Shown: in pieces, positions 53,962 through 60,938 of the stretch
Position numbering within the stretch: position 1 is the stretch's first letter
Layout: every line of letters starts with the position of its first letter
From: Streptomyces nigra
Lineage (GTDB): Bacteria; Actinomycetota; Actinomycetes; Streptomycetales; Streptomycetaceae
Length of the DNA stretch: 64,000 bases
Direction of reading: 5' to 3'
Assembly (NCBI RefSeq): GCF_003074055.1
Contig: NZ_CP029043.1
Coordinates: 3,030,501-3,094,500 of the forward strand
The notes under the pieces: model-generated
The model's input: only the letters and a program-made list of their open reading frames with translations
What the model was told of the DNA's origin: nothing
Databases searched by the model: none
Position numbers and translations under genes: made by a program

Positions 53962-54801
53962 GTGGCCATCGAGGACAACCCGCGTTCGCGGGAGCAGTAC
54001 GGGGCGGAACTGAAGCGGCGCCGGGAGGCGGCGGGCCTGACCCAGGAGGAGCTGAGCCAGCGTGCGGTGATGTCGCGCACGCACATCGCACATATCGAGG
54101 GCGGGCGACGCAGACCGGACGTCGAGGACGCCCGCCGCCTCGACCAGGTGCTGGGGACCGACGGCTTCTTCGAGAACTTCCTGCCGGTGCTGGACGGTCG
54201 CAAAGTCGCCGAACACTTCAAGGGTGCCGCCGAGTTCGAGGGGCAGGCCATCGAGATCCGGCTGTACGCACCGAAGTTGGTGCCGGGCATCCTCCAGACA
54301 CCCGCGTACGCGCGCGAGGTGCTCAGTTCCGGCTCCACACCGAGGAGCGACGAGCAACGTGACGCGCTGCTTGTCACACGTCTCCAGCGCGGGCGCATCC
54401 TCGACGACCCCGCCACTCCGACCGTATGGGCCATGTTCGACGAGGCCGTGCTGCGGCGGCCGATCGGCGGGCCCTCTGTGATGGCGGAACAGCTCCGGCA
54501 CGTCCTGACCCTCGCGGAGACCCACCGGATCCGAGTGCACGTCCTGCCCTTCTCGGCCGGGTACCACGCCCTGCTCGAAGGCTTCGTCTCCCTCATGTGG
54601 TTCGAGGACATGCCTCCCGTCGCCTACGTGGAGGGCCTGCGCACCGGCCGCGTCTGGGAACTCCCGTCCGTGGTACGCGAATGCCAGGTGGCCTACGATC
54701 AGGCGCTGGGCGACGCCTTGTCGCACCGGGCATCTCTGGCGCTCCTCAGGTCTGCCGCGGAGGATTACGAAGATGAAGCGCGACGAGTACCGCATCCCTG
54801 A
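53962..54801 (+). CDS. XRE-family helix-turn-helix regulator with DUF5753 domain
   Basis: The 279-residue protein has an N-terminal XRE HTH (about 8-62, SREQYGAELKRRREAAGLTQEELSQRAVMSRTHIAHIEGGRRRPDVEDARRLDQ). A DUF5753 C-terminal domain follows (IEIRLYAPKLVPGILQTPAYAREVL, VMAEQLRHVLTLAETHRIRVHVLPFSAG, YVEGLRTGRVWE). Such regulators pair with small DUF397 proteins in Streptomyces; WhiJ, a repressor of development, is the known example. GTG 53962 is chosen because GGGGAG lies seven bases upstream; a GTG at 53917 is in frame. It overlaps the DUF397 gene by 29 bp. Confidence 0.92.
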   Translation: MAIEDNPRSREQYGAELKRRREAAGLTQEELSQRAVMSRTHIAHIEGGRRRPDVEDARRLDQVLGTDGFFENFLPVLDGRKVAEHFKGAAEFEGQAIEIRLYAPKLVPGILQTPAYAREVLSSGSTPRSDEQRDALLVTRLQRGRILDDPATPTVWAMFDEAVLRRPIGGPSVMAEQLRHVLTLAETHRIRVHVLPFSAGYHALLEGFVSLMWFEDMPPVAYVEGLRTGRVWELPSVVRECQVAYDQALGDALSHRASLALLRSAAEDYEDEARRVPHP

Positions 54802-54994
54802 CGCCTCGGTCCTGACGTCGTGGCGCAAGTCCTCCTACAGCGGCGGGGACAGCGGCGACTGCCTCGAAGTCGCCGACGCACCGCACCCCACGGTCCCCGT
54901 GCGCGACAGCAAGCACCCCACCGGCCCCGCCCTCCTCTTCTCCGCGCCCGCCTGGACCGCGTTCGTCGGCGCCGTATATCGCGGGCGTATGTAG
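54773..54994 (+). CDS. DUF397-domain protein
   Basis: The 73-residue protein has the full DUF397 pattern: SWRKSSYSGGDSGDCLEVAD, then VPVRDSKHPTGPALLFSAPAWTAFVGAV. It is the small partner of the XRE/DUF5753 regulator whose gene it overlaps by 29 bp. In the WhiJ model, the small protein modulates the regulator's DNA binding. The ATG at 54773 has GGAGG twelve bases upstream. With the minus-strand small gene it makes a compact three-gene group. Confidence 0.93.
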   Translation: MKRDEYRIPDASVLTSWRKSSYSGGDSGDCLEVADAPHPTVPVRDSKHPTGPALLFSAPAWTAFVGAVYRGRM

Positions 54995-55038
54995 AACCGC
55001 GTACGCCGACGCAACAGCCCGGCCCCTGTCATGGAGGC

Positions 55039-55701
55039 ATGACCCGCAAGCTCTTCCCTCTCGGCGCGGCCGTGCTCGGCGTGGCGGCCGTCCTGTTCCT
55101 TCTGCGGCGGCCGCTGACGATGACCGCACCCACCTGCCTGGCAGGGCGGTGGCACGGCTGCTACGACACGTTCAACGGCGTGGTGCTGATGACCCTGGTC
55201 ACGGTGCCGTTGGCCGTCCTGGTGGCGTACGCCCTGGCGTGGCGGCGCCAGAAGCGCGGGGTCCCGGCGGCGTGGCGGCTCTCGCTGGCCGAGGTCGGCA
55301 TGGTGCACGGCACGGTGCCGTTCGTCTGGCTGGTCCTCATGCCCGGCGCGGCGGCGGGACAGGTCCCCGGCCGGGTCAGCCTCGTACCGCTGCGGGACCT
55401 GGTCACGATGGGCCCGCTCGGGATCACCGGCAATCTGCTCGTCTTCGCGGCCCTCGGCTTCTTCGCGCCGATGCGGTTCGCGGCGCCGGCGTCCGTGCCA
55501 CGGGTGCTGGCGCTCGGGGCGGCCTGTTCGGTCCTGGTCGAGACGGCGCAGTACGTGCTGCGCCTGGACCGTGTGTCGTCGGTGGACGACGTCCTGGTGA
55601 ACGCGGCCGGTGCCGCGCTCGCCGCACTGGCGTCCCGCCGCTGGTGGCGCGTCCCGGCGCGGCCGTCCTCGCATACGCCGGCGGTACACACCGCTGCCTA
55701 G
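55039..55701 (+). CDS. VanZ-family membrane protein
   Basis: The 220-residue protein has five hydrophobic segments (LFPLGAAVLGVAAVLFLL near the N-terminus, VVLMTLVTVPLAVLVAYALA, GMVHGTVPFVWLVLMPG, and NLLVFAALGFFAPM, then ALGAACSVLVETAQYVL). VPLRDLV, GITGNLLVF, ETAQYVLRLDRVSSVDDVLVNAAGAALA is the VanZ signature. VanZ proteins lower teicoplanin sensitivity in enterococci; the mechanism involves lipoteichoic or surface lipid substrates. GGAGG lies only one base before the ATG, which is unusually close. It is 9 bp upstream of an OmpR-type regulator, so it is probably part of that unit. Confidence 0.85.
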   Translation: MTRKLFPLGAAVLGVAAVLFLLRRPLTMTAPTCLAGRWHGCYDTFNGVVLMTLVTVPLAVLVAYALAWRRQKRGVPAAWRLSLAEVGMVHGTVPFVWLVLMPGAAAGQVPGRVSLVPLRDLVTMGPLGITGNLLVFAALGFFAPMRFAAPASVPRVLALGAACSVLVETAQYVLRLDRVSSVDDVLVNAAGAALAALASRRWWRVPARPSSHTPAVHTAA

Positions 55702-55710
55702 GCTGCGGAC

Positions 55711-56391
55711 ATGCGCGTACTGATCGTGGAGGACGAGCCGTATCTCGCCGAGGCCGTGCGGGACGGGCTGCGGCTGGAGGCGATCGCGGCCGACATCGCC
55801 GGGGACGGCGACACGGCCCTGGAGCTGCTGAGCGTCCACTCCTACGACATCGCGGTCCTCGACCGTGACATCCCCGGCCCGTCCGGCGACGAGGTCGCCC
55901 GGCACATCGTGGCGTCCGGCAGCGGCATCCCGATCCTCATGCTGACCGCCGCCGACCGGATCGACGACAAGGCGTCCGGCTTCGAGCTGGGCGCCGACGA
56001 CTACCTCACCAAGCCGTTCGACCTGCGGGAACTCGTACTGCGGCTACGGGCCCTGGACCGCAGGCGCGCGCACGCCCGGCCTCCGGTGCGGGAGATCGCG
56101 GGGCTGCGCCTCGACCCGTTCCGCCGGGAGGTGTTCCGGGACGGACGCCATGTGGCGCTGACCCGCAAGCAGTTCGCCGTGCTGGAGGTGCTGGTGAACG
56201 CCGAGGGAGGGGTCGTCGGCGCGGAGGAGCTGCTGGAGCGGGCCTGGGACGAGAACGCCGACCCGTTCACCAACGCCGTCCGCATCACCGTGTCCGCCCT
56301 GCGCAAACGGCTGGGCGAGCCATGGGTCATCGCCACGGTCCCCGGCGTCGGCTACCGCATCGACACCGGCGGGGACGACGACCGTGCCTAG
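55711..56391 (+). CDS. OmpR-family response regulator
   Basis: The 226-residue regulator has receiver-domain residues E7/D8, phospho-acceptor Asp51 (VLDRDIPGPSG), the switch Thr in LTA and Lys in LTKPFD. The C-terminal winged helix (about 130-222) shows the OmpR pattern LTRKQFAVLEVLVNAEGGVV, NAVRITVSALRKRLGE and TVPGVGYRID. LDRDIPG and FTNAVRITVSALRKRL are typical of the VanR/CutR subgroup. It overlaps the kinase start by 8 bp. Nothing outside the VanZ-like gene and the two-component genes looks like an obvious target. Confidence 0.93.
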   Translation: MRVLIVEDEPYLAEAVRDGLRLEAIAADIAGDGDTALELLSVHSYDIAVLDRDIPGPSGDEVARHIVASGSGIPILMLTAADRIDDKASGFELGADDYLTKPFDLRELVLRLRALDRRRAHARPPVREIAGLRLDPFRREVFRDGRHVALTRKQFAVLEVLVNAEGGVVGAEELLERAWDENADPFTNAVRITVSALRKRLGEPWVIATVPGVGYRIDTGGDDDRA

Positions 56392-57487
56392 GCGCCCCGG
56401 TCCGAGCACCCGGCTGAAGCTCACCCTCAGCTATGCCGGGGTCGTCCTCGTCACCGGGGCGGTCCTGCTGGCGGTGGTCTGGCTGTTCCTGCTGCGCTAC
56501 GTGCCGGACAACTCGCAGGGACTCCTGGGGATCTCGCCCAACCGGTATCTGCTGTCGCGGGTCTTCGGGCGCGCGGCGGCCGTCACGATGGGCGTGCTGC
56601 TCGTGCTCGGTCTCGGCGGCGGGTGGATCCTCGCCGGGCGGATGCTCGCGCCGCTCACCCGGATCACGGCCGCCGCCCGGACCGCCGGGAGCGGGTCGCT
56701 GTCGCACCGGATCCGTCTGGAGGGCCGCCAGGACGAGTTCCGGGAGCTGGCCGACGCCTTCGACGGCATGCTGGAGCGGCTGGAGTCGCATGTGGCGGAG
56801 CAGCAGAGGTTCGCCGCGAACGCCTCGCACGAACTGCGCACCCCGCTGGCCATCTCGCAGGCCATGCTCGACGTGGCCCGGCGGGACCCGGACGGCGACC
56901 ACGACGAGGTCTTCGCACGCCTCCAGGCCGTCAACTCCCGCGCGATCGACCTGACGGAGGCTCTGCTGCTGCTCGGCCGCAGCGACCGGGGGAACTTCGC
57001 CCGGGCGAGCGTCGATCTGTCCCTGCTCGCCGAGGAGGCCGCCGAAGTGCTGCTGCCCCGGGCCGAGGAGCGCGGGATCACCCTGGACGTCGCCGGCGGG
57101 GCGGCCCCGGTCGCCGGTTCGGCGGAGCTGCTGCTGCGGATGGTGACGAACCTCGTCCAGAACGCCGTCGTGCACAACCTCCCCGAGGGCGGCACCGTCA
57201 CCGTACGGACCGGGACCCTCGGGGACGTGAGCGAGCTGCGGGTGGAGAACACCGGCCCGCCGGTGCCGCCGGATCTCGTGCCGACGCTGACCGAGCCGTT
57301 CCGGCGCGGCAGCGAACGCGTCCGCACGGACGAGCACGCCGGTGCCGGCCTGGGCCTCGCCATCGTGCAGAGCGTCGTACGCGCGCACGGCGGGAGCCTG
57401 GACCTCGCGCCGCGCGACGGCGGCGGCCTGACCGTGACGGTGCGACAGCCGAGGACAGAACGGACATCCGCCGGTCAGACAGCGTAA
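56384..57487 (+). CDS. Sensor histidine kinase with short extracellular loop
   Basis: The 367-residue kinase has two membrane helices (about 15-38 and 64-86) separated by only about 25 residues. HAMP (87-138) and DHp with His149 in NASHELRTPL follow, then a HATPase with N-box NLVQNAVVHN, ENTGPPVPP and AGAGLGLAIVQSV. With so small an external loop, ligand sensing in the membrane or through a partner such as VanZ or an ABC transporter is likelier than a periplasmic domain. Its GTG start lies inside the response-regulator gene. It resembles VanS/CutS kinases. Confidence 0.92.
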   Translation: MPRRPGPSTRLKLTLSYAGVVLVTGAVLLAVVWLFLLRYVPDNSQGLLGISPNRYLLSRVFGRAAAVTMGVLLVLGLGGGWILAGRMLAPLTRITAAARTAGSGSLSHRIRLEGRQDEFRELADAFDGMLERLESHVAEQQRFAANASHELRTPLAISQAMLDVARRDPDGDHDEVFARLQAVNSRAIDLTEALLLLGRSDRGNFARASVDLSLLAEEAAEVLLPRAEERGITLDVAGGAAPVAGSAELLLRMVTNLVQNAVVHNLPEGGTVTVRTGTLGDVSELRVENTGPPVPPDLVPTLTEPFRRGSERVRTDEHAGAGLGLAIVQSVVRAHGGSLDLAPRDGGGLTVTVRQPRTERTSAGQTA

Positions 57488-57524
57488 AAGTCTGAGTTAA
57501 CGACGGTAACACCCCAGGTCAGAC
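57475..57524. repeat. Three TCAGAC/GTCTGA half-sites after the kinase gene
   Basis: TCAGAC (57475-57480), GTCTGA (57490-57495) and TCAGAC (57519-57524) span the kinase stop. The first two can pair with a 9-base loop, the last two with a 23-base loop. This could be alternative weak terminators or an operator for the symporter operon. Confidence 0.4.
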
Positions 57525-57675
57525 ACGGCTTGATAGCGATCCCGCATACCGACCAATCAGTTTGCAGAAACCCTCGCGTTCACCCGTACTCCGAAGTAAC
57601 GTGCGTGGCTCGCCCACCCCCCCCACCTCCCTGCGGTCCGCCGCACCGGACCCGAGCCACGCAAGGAGTACTGGG

Positions 57676-58134
57676 ATGTCCTCCCCGTATGAGCCGTACC
57701 AACCCCACACGTCCCACCCGCCACCACCGCCCCACGCCACCTACCCGTGGCAGGCGGCCTTCCCGGCCGAGCCGGCCGAGCCGCCGCGCCACCGCACCCC
57801 CGAGAACCCGCCGCTCGGGAACCACAGCGACCTGCGGGTCCTGCGGACCGCCTACCGGCTGCAGCGCCGCGTGGCGACCCTCACCGCCCTCGGCTACTTC
57901 CTGCTGTTCCTGACCCTGTCCGCCTTCGCGCCCGGCTTCATGGGCGAGGAGTTCGCCCCCGGCCTGCCCACCGGTCTGCTGCTGGCCCTGCTCCAGCTGC
58001 CGGTGACCTGGCTGGCGATCGGCCTGTACGAACACACCGCCCGCCGCTACGTCGACCCGATCGCCGACCGCATCCGCCGGCAGTCCCAGGTCGACGCCAA
58101 GCGTGACGCCGGGCAGAGGGGGGCCGGACGATGA
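57676..58134 (+). CDS. DUF485-domain membrane protein
   Basis: The 152-residue protein has a Pro/His/Tyr-rich cytoplasmic N-terminus (1-55) and a DUF485 domain with two membrane helices (ALGYFLLFLTLSAFAPGFM and GLLLALLQLPVTWLAIGLYEH). DLRVLRTAYRLQRRVATLTA and YVDPIADRIRR flank it. DUF485 proteins accompany acetate/monocarboxylate sodium symporters and are probably accessory subunits. The ATG follows AAGGAG eight bases away. Its stop overlaps the symporter start (ATGA). The proline-rich leader is longer than in E. coli YjcH. Confidence 0.9.
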   Translation: MSSPYEPYQPHTSHPPPPPHATYPWQAAFPAEPAEPPRHRTPENPPLGNHSDLRVLRTAYRLQRRVATLTALGYFLLFLTLSAFAPGFMGEEFAPGLPTGLLLALLQLPVTWLAIGLYEHTARRYVDPIADRIRRQSQVDAKRDAGQRGAGR

Positions 58135-59741
58135 CGGACTTCGGCGGAGACTCCCAGGCGATGTCCCTGGTCGCGTTCTGCGCGGTCGCCACCATCACCC
58201 TGCTGCTGTGTGTGATGACCGGCCCCGACCGGGACGACCTCGACGAGTTCTACACCGGCTACAGCTCCCTGTCGCCGATGCGCAACGGCCTCGCGATCGG
58301 CGGCGACTACATCAGCGCCGCGACCGTCCTCGGCACCACCGGCGTGATCGCCCTGTGCGGCTACGACGGCATCGTGCTGGCCCTGAGCACGGCCCTGTCG
58401 CTGATGCTGCTGATGTTCCTGCTGGCCGAACCGCTGCGCAACGCGGGTCGGTTCACCATGGGCGACGCCCTCGCCCGCCGGATGCCCGGCCGGGCCGTAC
58501 GGATCGCCGCGTGCGCGGTCACCCTGGCCGCGCTGCTGCCGCTGATGCTGGTGCAGCTCGCCGGGACGGGCCAGCTGCTGGCGTTCATCCTCGGCTTCTC
58601 CGGCGACTCCCTGGAGACCGGCTGCATCATCGGCCTGGGCGTGCTGATGATCAGCTACGCGGCGATCGGCGGCATGAAGGGCACCGCCCTCATCCAGATC
58701 CTCAAGCTCGTCATGCTGCTCGGCTCGGGATCCGTCGTCGCCCTGCTCATCCTGAACCGCTTCGACTGGGACCCGGGCGCGCTGTTCGGCGCGGCCGCCG
58801 CGCAGAGCGGCGTCGGCCCGTCGTTCCTCAACTCCGGACTGCAGTTCGCGGGCAGCCCGTACCCGCGGATCGACATGATCACCTCGCAGCTCGCCGTCGT
58901 GCTCGGCGGCGGCGTCCTGCCCCACATCACCATGCGCATGTACACGGCCACCGGGGCCCGCCAGGTCCGCCGGTCGATGTCCTGGGCGGTGTCCAGCGTC
59001 GCCCTGTTCGTGCTGGTGATCACGGTGGTCGGGTTCGGCGCGACCGCGCTGATCGGCCGCGAGGTCATCGCCGGGGCCGACCCGCAGGGCAACACCGCGT
59101 TCCTGCTCGGCACCCGGGCCGTCTTCGGCATCGAGGTCTCGTACGCGGAGACGATGCTGTTCACGGCCGTCACCACGGCGATCTTCCTGACGGTGCTCGC
59201 CTCGGTGGCCGGCATGATCCTCGCCTGCGCCAACTCCCTGGCGCACGACCTGTTCGCGGCCCGCTCGCAACGGCTGTCCACGCGGCGGGAGATGACCGCG
59301 GCCCGGTTGTCGGCGCTCGCCGTCGGCGGCGTGGCGATCGTGCTGGCGACGATGGTCCAGCACCGCAGTCTGCAGCCCCTCGTCACGCTGTCGTTCACGC
59401 TGGGCGCCTCCGCCATCGCGCCCGCGCTCGTCTACAGCCTCTTCTGGCGCCGGTACACCCGCACCGGACTGCTGTGGACGCTGATCGGCGGCACCGTCGT
59501 CGTGCTGCTGCTGATGCCGGGCACCAACCTGGTCTCCGGCTCGCCCGTCGCGGCGTTCCCCGAGGCCGACTTCAACTGGTTCCCGTTCACCACACCGGGG
59601 CTGGTGTCGATCCCCGCCGGGTTCGCCCTCGGCTACCTCGGGACGGTCCTGTCGGGCCGCGGGAAGTCCGACGACCAGCGACGGCAGTACGAGGCCGTCG
59701 AGGGCTGGATCCTCGCCGGAGCCGTCCGCCGGGGCAACTGA
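58131..59741 (+). CDS. Sodium:solute symporter (SSS family), cation/acetate type
   Basis: The 536-residue transporter has about 13 membrane helices. DEFYTGYSSLSPMRNGLAIGGDYISAATVLGTTG is the SSS N-terminal signature with the sodium-site serines. LVQLAGTGQLLAFILGF, SYAAIGGMKGTALIQILK and GGGVLPHITMRMYTATGARQVRRS match ActP/MctC-type monocarboxylate carriers. It should import acetate, pyruvate, propionate or similar acids with sodium or protons. It is coupled to the DUF485 gene by a 4-bp overlap and ends before a convergent coiled-coil gene with a shared hairpin. Confidence 0.93.
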   Translation: MTDFGGDSQAMSLVAFCAVATITLLLCVMTGPDRDDLDEFYTGYSSLSPMRNGLAIGGDYISAATVLGTTGVIALCGYDGIVLALSTALSLMLLMFLLAEPLRNAGRFTMGDALARRMPGRAVRIAACAVTLAALLPLMLVQLAGTGQLLAFILGFSGDSLETGCIIGLGVLMISYAAIGGMKGTALIQILKLVMLLGSGSVVALLILNRFDWDPGALFGAAAAQSGVGPSFLNSGLQFAGSPYPRIDMITSQLAVVLGGGVLPHITMRMYTATGARQVRRSMSWAVSSVALFVLVITVVGFGATALIGREVIAGADPQGNTAFLLGTRAVFGIEVSYAETMLFTAVTTAIFLTVLASVAGMILACANSLAHDLFAARSQRLSTRREMTAARLSALAVGGVAIVLATMVQHRSLQPLVTLSFTLGASAIAPALVYSLFWRRYTRTGLLWTLIGGTVVVLLLMPGTNLVSGSPVAAFPEADFNWFPFTTPGLVSIPAGFALGYLGTVLSGRGKSDDQRRQYEAVEGWILAGAVRRGN

Positions 59742-59755
59742 CCGCGTACGACCGG

Positions 59756-59787
59756 GGGCCCGTCACCGATATGCCGGTGACGGGCCC
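59756..59787. terminator. Bidirectional terminator between the symporter and coiled-coil genes
   Basis: Perfect 13-bp arms (GGGCCCGTCACCG and CGGTGACGGGCCC) with a 6-base loop. Confidence 0.85.
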
Positions 59788-60675
59788 TCACTCCTGCGCC
59801 ACCTGCCCGGTCAGCGCCGTCAGGCTGTTGCGCATCTGCCCGATGTGGGCGCGCACGGCGTCCCAGGTGTCGCTGTGCTCGCGCAGCACCCGCTCCGTCT
59901 CCAGGGCGATCTCCTCGGCCCGCCGCCGCGCCGCCGCGACCAGCTCCTCGGCATGGGTGCGGGCCTCCTCCTCCAGCCGCCGCGCCGACGCCTCCGCGTC
60001 CGCGAACACCTCGGTCGCCTCGGCCAGCGCCGCCTCCGCCCGCGTCGCCCGCTCCCGCTCCGCCGTCTCCTGGGCCGCCAGCTGCTCCTCGGCCTCCCGC
60101 TCGGCCCGCGTCCACTTCCTGTCGTGCCGCTCCGCCTGGTCGGCCAGCATCCCCACGGTGCGCTGCCGCGCCTCCCGCAACGCGCCCAGCGCGCCCTTGC
60201 GTTCCTCGCGCACCTCGCGCCGGGCCGTCACCCGGATCTCGTCCGCCTCGGTGCGGGCCGCCAGCAGCCGCTCCCCGGCGAACCCCTCCGCCTCGGCGGT
60301 CACCGCGTCGGCGTGCGTCCGCGCCGCCTCCCGGACCCCGTCCGCCCACTCCTGCGCCTCGTCCATCAGGCGCCGGGCCTCCTTGCGCGCCTCCCCGCGC
60401 ACGGCCGCCGCCTCCTGCTCGACCAGCTCGAAGATCCGGCGCGCCCGCTCACCGAGGGTCTCGTACGTCTGGGGGACGAGCCGCGCCACCTCCTCGCGCA
60501 GCCGCTCCGCCTCCGTCTCCATCTCCCTGGCCAGCACGGTGAGCCGGGCGGCCCGCTCCCAGGCGGCGTCACGGTCGCGGGAGAGGGCGTCGACGAAGGC
60601 GTCGACCTGGTCGGGACGGTAGCCGCGCCCTCGTACGACCACGAAGTCGTACAGCGGGACCGGTGCGCCACTCAT
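59788..60675 (-). CDS. DivIVA-like coiled-coil protein (annotated in relatives as cellulose-binding protein)
   Basis: The 295-residue protein has an N-terminal DivIVA-type membrane/self-association motif (LYDFVVVRGRGYRPDQVDAFVDALSRDRDAAW). A nearly continuous coiled coil follows, rich in Ala/Glu/Arg (REMETEAERLREEVARLV, RVLREHSDTWDAVRAHIGQMRNSL). This fits the Streptomyces filament-forming polarity proteins (DivIVA, Scy, FilP relatives). It probably forms cytoplasmic scaffolds at hyphal tips or septa. The ATG at 60675 follows GAGGGG. The polar repetitive sequence makes fold assignment beyond coiled coil unsafe. Confidence 0.82.
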   Translation of the reverse strand: MSGAPVPLYDFVVVRGRGYRPDQVDAFVDALSRDRDAAWERAARLTVLAREMETEAERLREEVARLVPQTYETLGERARRIFELVEQEAAAVRGEARKEARRLMDEAQEWADGVREAARTHADAVTAEAEGFAGERLLAARTEADEIRVTARREVREERKGALGALREARQRTVGMLADQAERHDRKWTRAEREAEEQLAAQETAERERATRAEAALAEATEVFADAEASARRLEEEARTHAEELVAAARRRAEEIALETERVLREHSDTWDAVRAHIGQMRNSLTALTGQVAQE

Positions 60676-60817
60676 CTCGGAACCCCTCTCCACCGGACGG
60701 ACAGGAAAATGATGATTTAGCGCACATCTTGAAGTATCAGGCGTAAGTGGGCATAACGCGACACTCCGCGTACGGGAGCGGGCGGGCGGCGCGAAGAGCG
60801 ACGAACAGCGCACACGA

Positions 60818-60857
60818 AAGGGGCCGACCCCGGTCTCACCACCGGGATCGGCCCCTT
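60818..60857 (-). terminator. Terminator after the SUKH-4/deaminase fusion gene
   Basis: AAGGGGCCGA and CCCGGT pair with ACCGGG and TCGGCCCCTT (one mismatch between the two stems) around a 6-base loop. Confidence 0.7.
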
Positions 60858-60938
60858 CCCGCACCCGGCTACCCTCGACGGCAGCCGGGTGACATCACGT
60901 CACACACCCTCCCCGACCGGACGAACGTCCGTGCGAGG

